DNA from: Acidimicrobiaceae bacterium | GTDB taxonomy: Bacteria > Actinomycetota > Acidimicrobiia > Acidimicrobiales > RAAP-2 | NCBI GenBank assembly: GCA_003161575.1 | Contig: PMOE01000093.1 | Span: 109,606 to 152,949, forward strand | Reading direction: 5' to 3' | DNA length: 43,344 nt | Shown: positions 32,200-40,208 of the stretch, one piece after another | Position numbering within the stretch: the stretch's first letter is position 1 | Layout: each line of letters starts with the position of its first letter | Notes under the pieces: model-generated | What the model was told of the DNA's origin: nothing | The model's input: the letters and a program-made list of their open reading frames with translations, nothing else | The model's database searches: none | Made by a program: the position numbers and the translations under genes

Positions 32200-33017
32200 A
32201 GGGCGTCACCGCCCCGTCCGGCTCCGCGGGTGAAGCGTTGCGCCCCGGCCAGGGTTTCGCCGCTGTTCACGACTGATCGTCCCCGCCGTGCTTCGTTGAC
32301 GGCGGCCTCTTCCTCGGTCAACCCCCATTGTTCGAGGACCGAGGAGCGGTCGCTGCGCAGACAGAACTGGGGGAAGGTGGCCAGCTCGGTGGCCAGGGTC
32401 ACCGCGGTCTCGAGGGCCCGGCCCGACGGCGCCAGTCGGTTGGCCAATCCGAACTCCAAGGCTTCGGATCCTGAGACCGCCCGGCCGGTCAGGATCATGT
32501 CCATGGCTCGCGAATGGCCGATCAGACGGGGCAGGCGGACCGTGCCCAGATCGCACAAAGGGACGCCGAACCGTCGACAGAAGACCCCGAACACGGCGTC
32601 TGCCGCGGCAACCCGCAGGTCGCACCACAGGGCCAGCTCGAGGCCGCCGGCCACCGCGTAGCCCTCGACTGCGGCAATGACCGGTTTGGAAAGCGTCATC
32701 CGGGTCGGTCCCATTGGTCCGGGTCCGGCGTCGGGGATGGGTCGGCGATCGCCCTGGCTCATCGCCGTGAGATCGGCACCGGCACAGAAGGTGCCCCCCG
32801 AGCCGGTGAGTACCGCTACATGGGCGGACTCGTCACTGTCGAATTCAGAGAAGGCCTCGCGCAGGGCGGCGGCGGTGGCGCTGTCCACGGCATTGCGCAC
32901 CGCGGGCCGGTCGATCGTGACGACAATCACTGCGTTGTTCCGCTCGACGCGGACGCTCGGCGGTCCTGGAGGGGGTGACCCCGCGGCTTGGGTGTCTGCT
33001 CCCCCTCCCGATTTCAT
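32196..33017 (-). CDS. Crotonase / enoyl-CoA hydratase-related protein
   Basis: The 273-aa crotonase has the oxyanion-hole segments FCAGADLTAM (78-82 core) and GYAVAGGLELALWCDLRVA. Glu128 occupies the first catalytic Glu position. The second catalytic Glu of hydratases (FGxPE) is replaced: FGVFCRRFGVPLCDLGTVRLPRLIG places Cys147 there, so it may be an isomerase, hydrolase or non-hydratase member. ATG at 33017 (MKSGGGAD) is preferred; a GTG at 33035 is in frame. It is the first gene of a two-gene unit with the HAD-IB hydrolase. Confidence 0.88.
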   Translation of the reverse strand: MKSGGGADTQAAGSPPPGPPSVRVERNNAVIVVTIDRPAVRNAVDSATAAALREAFSEFDSDESAHVAVLTGSGGTFCAGADLTAMSQGDRRPIPDAGPGPMGPTRMTLSKPVIAAVEGYAVAGGLELALWCDLRVAAADAVFGVFCRRFGVPLCDLGTVRLPRLIGHSRAMDMILTGRAVSGSEALEFGLANRLAPSGRALETAVTLATELATFPQFCLRSDRSSVLEQWGLTEEEAAVNEARRGRSVVNSGETLAGAQRFTRGAGRGGDAL

Positions 33018-33122
33018 GACCCCACATTCTTGCACGGTGCCTGTGACAGTCCGGCGATGGCGGGGTCTGCTCGGCCCGAGCGACGCGGTGATCGGGGCGG
33101 GTCCGCCTGGTGGCTGCTAATC

Positions 33123-33154
33123 TTGACCTACTGAGTCGACAATTGCGATACCGT
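33123..33154 (+). promoter_or_regulatory. Putative promoter of the peroxiredoxin gene
   Basis: A TTGACC at 33123-33128 is spaced 18 bases from GATACC (33147) or 20 from TACCGT (33149-33154). The resulting leader would be about 75 bases and ends in CACAGGAGG before the ATG. Confidence 0.45.
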
Positions 33155-33233
33155 CGGCTACGGTGAATACGACCAAACATCTGGCATTGGGGCGATCGAC
33201 GCCCTTGCCACAGCACACAGGAGGACCGACTCC

Positions 33234-33869
33234 ATGGCAGTTCGACTGGGAGACACCGCTCCCGATTTCACCGCGGATACCACCGAGGGGACCATCAATT
33301 TCCACGAGTGGCTTGGCGACAGCTGGGGGGTCCTTTTCTCTCACCCAAAGGACTTCACCCCGGTGTGCACCACCGAACTGGGCGCCTTTTCCAAGGCCAA
33401 GCCCGAATTCGACAAGCGCAACGCCAAGCTGATCGGCCTCTCGGTCGACTCGGTCGAGTCCCACAAGGGTTGGGCGGGCGACATCGAAGAGACCCAGGGC
33501 TCGGCCTTGAGTTTCCCTTTGATCGGGGATGAAGACCGCAAGGTGGCCGATCTCTACGACATGATTCATCCCAATGCCAACGACACCCTCACGGTGCGTT
33601 CGGTGTTCATCATCGGGCCGGACAAGAAGGTGAAGCTGACCCTGACCTACCCGGCGTCGACCGGCCGCAACGTCAACGAGATCCTCCGGGTCCTTGATTC
33701 CCTGCAGCTCACCGCTGAGTACAAGGTGGCCACGCCGGTCAACTGGTCCGACGGGGACGACGTAATCATCGTTCCGGCCATCTCCGATGACGAGGCCAAG
33801 ACCCGCTTCCCCAAGGGCTTCAAGGCCCTCAAGCCCTACCTGCGGGTGACCCCCCAGCCAAATAAGTGA
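33234..33869 (+). CDS. 1-Cys peroxiredoxin (AhpC/TSA, Prx6 type)
   Basis: The 211-aa peroxiredoxin starts MAVRLGDTAPDFTADTTEG and has the peroxidatic site FTPVCTTELG with Cys45, preceded by FSHPKD. No second conserved Cys is present in the C-terminal domain, which reads VATPVNWSDGDDVIIVPAISDDEAKTRFPKGFKALKPYLR. This is the pattern of Prx6/1-Cys enzymes that reduce H2O2 or lipid peroxides using an external thiol. Length is normal. A strong ribosome-binding site (CAGGAGG) sits upstream of the ATG, and a leader of about 75 bases is likely. Confidence 0.95.
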   Translation: MAVRLGDTAPDFTADTTEGTINFHEWLGDSWGVLFSHPKDFTPVCTTELGAFSKAKPEFDKRNAKLIGLSVDSVESHKGWAGDIEETQGSALSFPLIGDEDRKVADLYDMIHPNANDTLTVRSVFIIGPDKKVKLTLTYPASTGRNVNEILRVLDSLQLTAEYKVATPVNWSDGDDVIIVPAISDDEAKTRFPKGFKALKPYLRVTPQPNK

Positions 33870-33875
33870 GCGAGC

Positions 33876-33897
33876 CGGTCGGGTGAAGTCCCGGCCG
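33876..33897. terminator. Candidate bidirectional hairpin
   Basis: CGGTCGGG and CCCGGCCG (one G-U pair) flank TGAAGT between the convergent peroxiredoxin and acyl-CoA synthetase genes. No T-tract follows on either side, so support is weak. Confidence 0.3.
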
Positions 33898-33948
33898 TCG
33901 CCAGGTGGGTGTCGGCCATCGGGCTGGCATCGCCGTGTGCAGGGGTTC

Positions 33949-35757
33949 CTAGGCCGGCCGGTCGATGTGGGCGGTCTCCTTTGGGCGCGGCCCGAGCAAG
34001 TCGGCCCTGAGCGAGCGCTTTAACAGCTTGCCGGCCGGGTTCCTTGGCAGCGGTGCGTCACGGAACCAGATTCGGGTGGGCATCTTAAAACTGGCCAACC
34101 GATCACCGACGAAGCGGGCCAACTCATCAGAAGCCACCTTGTGGCCCGCACGCAGCACTACTACCGCGCCCACCTGCTCGCCGAGTACGGGGTCGGGCAC
34201 GCCGATGACGGCGCATTCGGCGACCGCGGGATGCTCGTAGAGGGCGTCTTCGACCTCAACTGAATACACGTTCTCCCCGCCTCGGATGATCATGTCCTTG
34301 GCCCGGTCCACAATGTATATGAAGCCCTCGTCGTCGATGCGGGCCACGTCTCCGGTATGGAGCCAGCCATTGGTGAAGACCTGGGCCGTCTCCTCGGGTC
34401 TGTTCCAATAGCCCCGTACGACTTGGGGACCTTTGATCCACAACTCGCCGGTCACTTCGGGTCCTGACGCCAGGGAAGGGTCGGGCTCGTCGCCAGCGAA
34501 GTCCTCGGGGACCACGGCGACGTCGGTCACCGGTACCGGTGGCCCCACGCTGTCGGGTTTGTTCACGTAATCCTCGCCGGTGTTCATGGACGTGGCGGCT
34601 GAGGTCTCGGTCAGTCCGTAACCGTTGCCGGGCTGGCCAGCCGGGAAGTGCTTGCGTATGCGGCCGACCAGATCTGATGGGGCAGGGGCGCCCCCGTACG
34701 ATACCGATCGGACCGACGTGGTGTCGCGGCGGGCGAAGTCGGGGCTGTCGATTACCTGCATGACCATGGTTGGTACGCCGCCGAAGGTGGTGATGCGCTC
34801 TCGCTCGATGAGCTCGAGAGCCCGCTGTGGGTTGAAGTGATGCATCATCACGAGTTTCCCTCCCGCTGCGGCGTTGGTGATCATGATCGCGTGGCAGCCG
34901 GTCGCGTGGAACAGGGGCACCGAGAGGAGGTAGGAGTTTTGGACCCTGTCCGGGGTACCGTCCCTACTCCGGCCGTAGCGGGCCGTCTGTCGGGTGTTGA
35001 AGAAAAACAGATTCATCAGGTTGGTACAGGTATTGCGGTGGGTGCCGACCGCTCCCTTGGGTTTCCCGGTGGTCCCCGACGTATAGAAGATGGTGGCGTC
35101 GTCGTCGGGGTCGATGTCGATGGTAGGCGGAACCACGTTCTCGGTCACCTCCCCGAGCGCTTCGGCGAACGTGACGCCGATCGCCGATCTCTGCGCCCTG
35201 TCCTCGCTCTTCCGCCCCCTGTGTTCGTCGGCGATCAGCATTGCCCGGAGGCCGCGAAGCCCGGAGAGATATGGCGCTATGCGATCAGCTCGTTCCTCGT
35301 CGACGAAGGCAATCACCGAGCCGGAGTCGGCCAACCCGAACTGAAGTTCTTCCCCTGTCCACCAGGCATTGAGCGGAACGACAACGGCCCCGACTATCGC
35401 CGCGGCCCAGAAGGCCATGATCCACTCGGGGAGGTTGCGCATGGCGATCGCTACCCGGTCGCCTTTGTGCACCCCGAAGTGGTCGCACAGACGGTGCGCC
35501 AGCGTGGCGGCGATCCGATAGTGCTCGTCGAAGGTCGTTCGTTCGTCTTCGTAGACGAGAAAGTTGGCCTCAGCATGAGCGAGGGAAAGGTCGAGGACGC
35601 TGCGCAGCGATCGGGGGGCCGACTTCCAGACCCGGGTGCACACTCCCCGGATCTCCACTTCTTCGATCTCGAAGAGCTGCCCGGGCGCGGTCAAGGCGGC
35701 GGTCACTTCGGCCAGAGACGGCACTTCCGCCGGGTGCCCGCCATTTTCGCCAGCCAT
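33949..35757 (-). CDS. Acyl-CoA synthetase (AMP-dependent synthetase/ligase)
   Basis: This 602-aa member of the ANL superfamily has the P-loop IFYTSGTTGKPKGAVGTHRN, GNGYGLTETSAATS, GWLHTGDVARIDDEGFIYIVDRAKDMIIRGGENVYSVEVED (adenylation hinge) and PRNPAGKLLKRSLRADL with the catalytic Lys. It activates a carboxylic acid to acyl-AMP and then acyl-CoA; a medium- or long-chain fatty acid is likely but not readable. The start is ATG 35757 or GTG 35760; both overlap the stop of the oligoribonuclease gene (GTGATGG). Confidence 0.93.
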   Translation of the reverse strand: MAGENGGHPAEVPSLAEVTAALTAPGQLFEIEEVEIRGVCTRVWKSAPRSLRSVLDLSLAHAEANFLVYEDERTTFDEHYRIAATLAHRLCDHFGVHKGDRVAIAMRNLPEWIMAFWAAAIVGAVVVPLNAWWTGEELQFGLADSGSVIAFVDEERADRIAPYLSGLRGLRAMLIADEHRGRKSEDRAQRSAIGVTFAEALGEVTENVVPPTIDIDPDDDATIFYTSGTTGKPKGAVGTHRNTCTNLMNLFFFNTRQTARYGRSRDGTPDRVQNSYLLSVPLFHATGCHAIMITNAAAGGKLVMMHHFNPQRALELIERERITTFGGVPTMVMQVIDSPDFARRDTTSVRSVSYGGAPAPSDLVGRIRKHFPAGQPGNGYGLTETSAATSMNTGEDYVNKPDSVGPPVPVTDVAVVPEDFAGDEPDPSLASGPEVTGELWIKGPQVVRGYWNRPEETAQVFTNGWLHTGDVARIDDEGFIYIVDRAKDMIIRGGENVYSVEVEDALYEHPAVAECAVIGVPDPVLGEQVGAVVVLRAGHKVASDELARFVGDRLASFKMPTRIWFRDAPLPRNPAGKLLKRSLRADLLGPRPKETAHIDRPA

Positions 35758-36335
35758 CACCCAGCCTCGCTTGGAGTCGCTGGCGTGCTCACTGCGGGTG
35801 CGGGTAGCCGGAACACGGCCTCCCGGTAATAGGTGAGCTCGGCCACGCTTTCTTTGATGTCCTCCATTGCCCGGTGGCTCGTCGCTTTAGAGGGTGCGTT
35901 CTTGAGGGATTCGGGGTACCAGCGGCGGCAGAGCTCTTTGATCGTGGAGACGTCGATCGAGCGGTAGTGGAGATAGTCCTCGATCTCGGGAAGATAGCGG
36001 GCGAGGAAGCGGCGGTCGGTTCCGATGGAGTTGCCGGCCAGGGGAACGGTTCGAGGTTGGCCCAGCTGCTGGCGGAGAAAGTCGAGGGTTGCCTGCCCGG
36101 CCTCTGCCAAGGTCACCGTCGACGCTTCGATGGCTGGGAGCAAACCGGAACGGGTGTGCATGTCCCGAACGAAATCGTCCATCTCGGCCAGTTGCTCAGG
36201 GGTGGCGTGGACCACCAGGTCGGGTCCCTCGGCGACGACGTTGAGCTCATCGTCGGTCACAAGAGACGCGATCTCGACGATGGTGTGACGGCCCGGGTCG
36301 AGGCCAGTCATCTCGAGATCCATCCAGGCCAGCAT
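35757..36335 (-). CDS. orn: Oligoribonuclease
   Basis: The 192-aa DEDDh exonuclease has WMDLEMTGLDP with Asp6 and Glu8, LAGNSIGTDRRFLARYLPEIEDYLHYRSIDVS with Asp107, and KATSHRAMEDIKESV with His154 and Asp159. All five catalytic residues are present. It degrades 2-5-mer RNAs to mononucleotides, completing mRNA and pGpG turnover. The C-terminal 15 residues (PAPAVSTPATPSEAG) are low-complexity. TAGCAT seven bases before the ATG indicates a leaderless transcript; the gene is divergent from dut. Confidence 0.95.
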   Translation of the reverse strand: MLAWMDLEMTGLDPGRHTIVEIASLVTDDELNVVAEGPDLVVHATPEQLAEMDDFVRDMHTRSGLLPAIEASTVTLAEAGQATLDFLRQQLGQPRTVPLAGNSIGTDRRFLARYLPEIEDYLHYRSIDVSTIKELCRRWYPESLKNAPSKATSHRAMEDIKESVAELTYYREAVFRLPAPAVSTPATPSEAG

Positions 36336-36342
36336 CTCGACG

Positions 36343-36348
36343 ATGCTA
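36343..36348 (-). promoter_or_regulatory. Putative -10 box TAGCAT (leaderless orn)
   Basis: TAGCAT on the minus strand, then CGTCGAG, then the ATG at 36335. Confidence 0.55.
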
Positions 36349-36396
36349 CCGGCGCCCCGTCGGGGGCCGCCAAGGGATGGGAGGTCGGCGAGCCGG

Positions 36397-36402
36397 TATC
36401 GT
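36397..36402 (+). promoter_or_regulatory. Putative -10 box TATCGT (leaderless dut)
   Basis: TATCGT, then CTCGAG, then GTG at 36409. The orn and dut -10 boxes diverge across 48 bases (36349-36396). Confidence 0.55.
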
Positions 36403-36408
36403 CTCGAG

Positions 36409-36852
36409 GTGCTCGCCGTGCCGATCCACCGGCTCGATCCCGACCTTCCGGTGCCCGGCTACGCCCGACCGGGTGACGCCGGCGTCGACCTCTACGCCCG
36501 CGTCGACGTCTCCCTTGCTGCCCGCGGTGGTCGGGCGCTTGTCCCAACGGGCCTCGTCGTCGCAATCCCTGTCGGTTACGCCGGCTTCATCCAGCCACGC
36601 AGCGGCCTCGCCCTTCGCTACGGGGTCACCTGTCTCAATACCCCTGGCCTCATCGACTCAGGATTTCGTGGGGAACTCTCCGTGCTGCTCGTGAACACCG
36701 ATCCATCGGATGATTACGAGGTTCACCGAGGCGACAGGATCGCCCAGCTCGTGATCCAGCAGGTAGAAGAAGTCCAATTCAACCCTGTCGATTCTGAAGA
36801 GCTTCCCCCGGCCGAGCGCGGGGCGGGCGGCTTCGGGCACAGCGGGCGTTGA
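36409..36852 (+). CDS. dut: dUTP diphosphatase
   Basis: The 147-aa trimeric dUTPase contains all five motifs: PGDAGVDLYA, PRSGLALRYG, NTPGLIDSGFRGE, HRGDRIAQLVIQ and the C-terminal RGAGGFGHSG that closes over the active site. It hydrolyses dUTP to dUMP and PPi, keeping uracil out of DNA. GTG at 36409 is six bases after TATCGT; the frame continues upstream to 36343 without conserved sequence. The stop overlaps the TTG of the next gene (TTGA). Confidence 0.96.
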   Translation: MLAVPIHRLDPDLPVPGYARPGDAGVDLYARVDVSLAARGGRALVPTGLVVAIPVGYAGFIQPRSGLALRYGVTCLNTPGLIDSGFRGELSVLLVNTDPSDDYEVHRGDRIAQLVIQQVEEVQFNPVDSEELPPAERGAGGFGHSGR

Positions 36853-38297
36853 CGTTGGAACCCTTAGAAGGGCTCGACGCGGCTTTCTTGGCGCTCGAGG
36901 GTCCGACCAGCCACCTCCATGTCGCCGCGGTGATGGTGCTCGAACCACCCGAGGGTAAGCAGTCCTTGTTTTCACCCTCGACCCGCTTCGCCCAGATACG
37001 GCGCGTGGTTGAGCAGCGGCTGCACCTCGTGCCACCACTTCGCCAACGCGCCGTGCGGGTGCCTCTTGGTTTGCACCATCCAGCGTGGGTGGACGACCCC
37101 GAGTTCCTTCTCGACGACCACATCCGTCGTGCCAGTCTTCCCACACCTGGCGGGCGCCGCGAACTCGACGAGTTGGTCGCCGACGTCATGAGCCGGCCGC
37201 TAGATATTGAACGCCCACTGTGGGAGATGGTCGTGGTCGAGGGCCTCGCCGACGGGCGAGCGGCGCTGATCGCGAAGCTGCACCACGCCATCCTCGACGG
37301 AGTCTCCGGAGCGTCACTCTTAGCTGCCTTCCTCGACGTCGGTCCTCGGGCGCGACCCCACGGGCTTCCCGATGCTCCGTGGGAACCAGCGCCTCTGCCT
37401 TCGCAGACATCGATGCTCAAATACGGACTTTCATCGCTCGTCCGTCAGCCCGAGGTTGCCGTCGACGCTATACAACGCGGGATCGATGTCTTCATCGACG
37501 TCGCCACCCAGAATCGGCGTCTGGCCGAGCAGGGGAGAGATCCCCCACCGGCGCCGTTCGGCGCGCCTCGCACATCGCTCAACGGCACGATCTCGTCGAG
37601 TCGGCGCTTTGCTTGCACTGCCGTTCCGATTGAGGACTTGAAGTTGGTCCGGATGAGCTTCGGCACCACGGTCAATGACGTGATCCTGGCCGGAGTTGCT
37701 GGCGCACTACGGCGACTCTTATCCAATAGGGATGAGAAACCTCGCTCCGCCTTGGTGGCGATGGTGCCAGTATCGACCCGGCCAAGGTCGGACGAAGGAA
37801 CCCTGGGTAACAAGATTTCGGGGATGCTTGTATCACTGGCTACCGACATTGACGACCCAATCGAGCGGTTGCTGACGATCGCAGCGGGGACGAGGGTGGC
37901 CAAATCCCAAGAGCGCCTCACCGGGGGAGGCCTCCTGGAGGACCTTGCCCAAATAGCTTCCCCGGCGCTGTCCTCTCGAGCGGCCCGATGGGCGGCGGGA
38001 CTCAAGCTCTTCGAGCGCCTTCCACCGGTATTCAATGTCACCGTGTCGAGTGTGATGGGACCAGATTTCGCTCTGTGGTGCGCGGGGGGTCGAGTGACGG
38101 CGTTGCACCCGGTGGGGCCGGTAGCCGAAGGGGTTGGCCTGAACGTAACCTCGATGACGTACCACGGAGCTGTGCATTTCGGACTATTTGGCTGCCGCCG
38201 TTTGGTTCCGGATATCGGGGATCTGGCCGTCTTTCTCGATGATTCACTGACCGAGCTCGTTGTGGCTGCGCTCAACGAACGGGGGGCGGTCGGTTAG
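36849..38297 (+). CDS. Wax ester synthase/diacylglycerol acyltransferase (WS/DGAT)
   Basis: The 482-aa protein has the catalytic HHxxxDG motif at 145-151 (KLHHAILDGVSG), the N-terminal LEGLDAAFLALEGPTSHLHVA, PLDIERPLWEM, TVNDVILAGVAGALRRLL, LGNKISGMLVSLATD, FNVTVSSVMGPD and the C-terminal LNVTSMTYHGAVHFGLFGCR. This is the complete actinobacterial WS/DGAT signature. It makes triacylglycerol or wax esters from acyl-CoA as storage lipid. The TTG start overlaps the dut stop, an unusual coupling of nucleotide hygiene with lipid storage. Codon use is a little less GC-biased than in the upstream half of the window. Confidence 0.94.
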   Translation: MTLEPLEGLDAAFLALEGPTSHLHVAAVMVLEPPEGKQSLFSPSTRFAQIRRVVEQRLHLVPPLRQRAVRVPLGLHHPAWVDDPEFLLDDHIRRASLPTPGGRRELDELVADVMSRPLDIERPLWEMVVVEGLADGRAALIAKLHHAILDGVSGASLLAAFLDVGPRARPHGLPDAPWEPAPLPSQTSMLKYGLSSLVRQPEVAVDAIQRGIDVFIDVATQNRRLAEQGRDPPPAPFGAPRTSLNGTISSSRRFACTAVPIEDLKLVRMSFGTTVNDVILAGVAGALRRLLSNRDEKPRSALVAMVPVSTRPRSDEGTLGNKISGMLVSLATDIDDPIERLLTIAAGTRVAKSQERLTGGGLLEDLAQIASPALSSRAARWAAGLKLFERLPPVFNVTVSSVMGPDFALWCAGGRVTALHPVGPVAEGVGLNVTSMTYHGAVHFGLFGCRRLVPDIGDLAVFLDDSLTELVVAALNERGAVG

Positions 38298-38376
38298 AGA
38301 GGCACTGGCTTGCTGGACCCAACCGGATCCAGTCCTCGAACCGCTCGCTAGCTGTGCTTCCGAGCGCCAAGCGGGC

Positions 38377-38382
38377 TATCCT
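38377..38382 (+). promoter_or_regulatory. Putative -10 box TATCCT for tRNA-Gly
   Basis: TATCCT lies 11 bases upstream of the tRNA-Gly 5' end. No clear -35 is seen. Confidence 0.35.
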
Positions 38383-38393
38383 TTGGCCTTCGC

Positions 38394-38468
38394 GCGGACG
38401 TGGCTCAGTGGTAGAGCATCACCTTGCCAAGGTGAGGGTCGCGGGTTCGAATCCCGTCGTCCGCTCCA
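38394..38468 (+). tRNA. tRNA-Gly (anticodon GCC)
   Basis: Acceptor stem GCGGACG/CGTCCGC, D-loop GCTCAGTGGTAGAGC, anticodon stem TCACC/GGTGA around loop TTGCCAA (anticodon GCC), T-arm GCGGGTTCGAATCCCGT, discriminator T and encoded CCA. The 3' end is followed within 80 bases by an integrase gene, a classic tRNA attachment-site arrangement. Confidence 0.96.
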
Positions 38469-38525
38469 GTAAAAGCCCAGTTCAGAGAGGCTATCGCAGA
38501 TCGTACGTGACGGTTTGCTTGTAGC

Positions 38526-38550
38526 GCTCTACTAATGTGCTCTACTAATG
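38526..38550. repeat. Two direct copies of GCTCTACTAATG at the integrase start
   Basis: GCTCTACTAATG occurs at 38526-38537 and 38539-38550, a 13-base period; the second copy includes the integrase ATG. It could be a binding site for the integrase or an autorepressor, or a small duplication that created a second ATG. Confidence 0.6.
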
Positions 38551-39741
38551 GGCGTGTCTAGGACTCGGAAGGGTTCACCATCTGAAGTAGGCCGACGTCG
38601 TAAAAGGGGGAGCGGCGGAATCCTGCAAGTGGGCGAACAGGTTTGGCGGGTCGACGTGGAGCTTCCTCGCGACTCAGTGACCGGCCGTCGACGTCGCGTG
38701 TCTCGCACTCTCCGGGGCACCCGTGAGGAAGCGGAGCTGACACTGGCGCGGCTAAAGGTGGCCGGGCACGAGAAGCGACTGCCATCTGGTGGAACGAATG
38801 CCCGGTCGGTTTCGGCCGCGCTGGATCTCTATCTGGAAACGGCAGAGTCCGGGTCGTTGGAACTGGCTCCGCGGACCGTGACGACCTCTCGATCAGCCGT
38901 CAACGTCATGAGATCGATGGAGCTGTCTGATGGGCGGACCTTCGGCACGATCCTGTTGAGCCGACTGACATGGCAAGACATCGAGCATCTCTATGGAGCC
39001 ATGCGGGCTTCCGGGCGAGGCGCCGAGTGGATTCGCCGATGCGCCACGGTCCTGACCCGTGCTCTCGAGCTCGCCCGCAAGAGGGGACTGATCGACGCGA
39101 ATCCTTCCAAAGATGCTGTCCGGCCCAAGTCGATTAGGAAGAAGCCATTCGCCCCGACCGAAGTTGAGGTGCGGACCCTCCTCCGGTCAGTGGCGGAAGG
39201 TGACCCCGAAATGGCTGATTTGGCCACCGTTTTGGCCAGCACTGGAATGCGAAAGGGGGAGGTACTTGGACTGCAATGGAGGGACGTGCAATTGGCGTCG
39301 GCTGAGGTCAATGTGTCGGCGGCCATCACCGACGGAGGACCGGGAGTGGGAGTCGTCCGCAAGTCCACTAAACGATCCGATTGGCGCGACGTTCCCCTGA
39401 CCGCAGCCGCCATGGCGGCCCTGCAACGCCAGGCTGACCGGTATGAGGATTTGAATGGCAAGTCACCTGACCCGTCTACATACGTGTTCAGCGGTTCGGG
39501 CGACGGTGCGGATCCCCTTCGGCCCGATGCCCTGAGCCATCGCTGGGCCGAGGCGCGGGGCCAGTCAGCACTAACCCTGCTTGGTCTCCGTCACTACGTG
39601 GCGACCTCTATGCTGGATGCTGGTGAGTCGTACCGCACCGTCGCCGACATCCTGGGTAATAGTGAAGCTACCCTCCGGCTCCACTACGATGGCCGCACCG
39701 GCATCGAAAAGCGCAAGGCCATTTCCGCGTTGGAACTCTAG
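38548..39741 (+). CDS. Tyrosine recombinase/integrase with altered active site
   Basis: The 397-aa phage/ICE-type integrase has a basic N-terminal arm-binding region (RRRKRGSGGILQVGEQVWRVDVE), a SAM-like core-binding domain at about 85-195 and a catalytic domain from about 200. Arg235 (STGMRKGEVLGL), Lys272 or Lys275, Arg348 (LGLRHYVAT) and the nucleophile Tyr380 are present. The His of the HxxR motif is Leu345, and the usual LGH His/Trp is Asn371. It lies directly after tRNA-Gly, its expected attachment site. The protein is full length, but two of the six catalytic positions are changed, so activity is doubtful. Confidence 0.9.
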   Translation: MGVSRTRKGSPSEVGRRRKRGSGGILQVGEQVWRVDVELPRDSVTGRRRRVSRTLRGTREEAELTLARLKVAGHEKRLPSGGTNARSVSAALDLYLETAESGSLELAPRTVTTSRSAVNVMRSMELSDGRTFGTILLSRLTWQDIEHLYGAMRASGRGAEWIRRCATVLTRALELARKRGLIDANPSKDAVRPKSIRKKPFAPTEVEVRTLLRSVAEGDPEMADLATVLASTGMRKGEVLGLQWRDVQLASAEVNVSAAITDGGPGVGVVRKSTKRSDWRDVPLTAAAMAALQRQADRYEDLNGKSPDPSTYVFSGSGDGADPLRPDALSHRWAEARGQSALTLLGLRHYVATSMLDAGESYRTVADILGNSEATLRLHYDGRTGIEKRKAISALEL

Positions 39742-39943
39742 CGGCGCAATTCGTTCGAACTAGTTGCCGTCGGTGAGCACCAGGGGCGTCGCCCCACCGC
39801 TGTTTGCCGGCAGGCAGGCGGGGCATCCCTGAATCCGGAGGGCGATCGGAGTTGTCCACTGCGTCCAACCACTGAACCTCGGTGGCTCCTGCTGGGCTTT
39901 TCGTCTTGCCCGTGTGCTCCCATCTCGCCAGTTCCGCCGTTGA

Positions 39944-39967
39944 ACGCCAATTTTGATCGCCAATTTT
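39944..39967. repeat. Direct repeat CGCCAATTTTG, two copies
   Basis: CGCCAATTTTG at 39944-39954 and 39957-39967 (13-base period), AT-rich against the GC-rich background. A binding site for an element-encoded protein is possible. Confidence 0.6.
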
Positions 39968-40046
39968 GCCCCCACCCCATCCGCCGGGAGCTTCTGCTCC
40001 CTGCCAGCAGTCACACGTGCCCGGGTCGTGGCTGGAGCGCCCGTAC

Positions 40047-40074
40047 GGCGCTCGGTGCAGGTGTACCGAGCGCC
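40047..40074. terminator. Perfect 10-bp hairpin followed by CTTT
   Basis: GGCGCTCGGT and ACCGAGCGCC flank an 8-base loop, then CTTTGC. It may terminate transcription from the integrase side or mark a recombination-related site. Confidence 0.45.
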
Positions 40075-40142
40075 CTTTGCGGGTATGTAATTCCTTGTTG
40101 AGGGCCTGGGCGCTGATATGGGGGCCTCCTGGGGCGGGAGCG

Positions 40143-40208
40143 ATGTCTGAGCGTGGGCCCTCGACACTGACGGAGCTGAAGGAGAAGCGATGCAAGACCG
40201 CAAGCTGA
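40143..40208 (+). CDS. Very short ORF (21 aa), uncertain
   Basis: ATG at 40143 follows GGGAG; the peptide is MSERGPSTLTELKEKRCKTA plus Ser. It overlaps the next small ORF in another frame. Either a leader peptide or noise. Confidence 0.2.
   Translation: MSERGPSTLTELKEKRCKTAS

Larger units (their letters stand above)
39742..40142. other. Intergenic region after integrase with repeats and hairpin
   Basis: About 400 bases without a convincing gene. It contains an 11-bp direct repeat at 39944-39967 and a perfect hairpin at 40047-40074. A minus-strand frame over 39760-40221 ends IQGCPACLPANSGGATPLVL and could be a fragment, but the rest is not protein-like. Confidence 0.5.
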
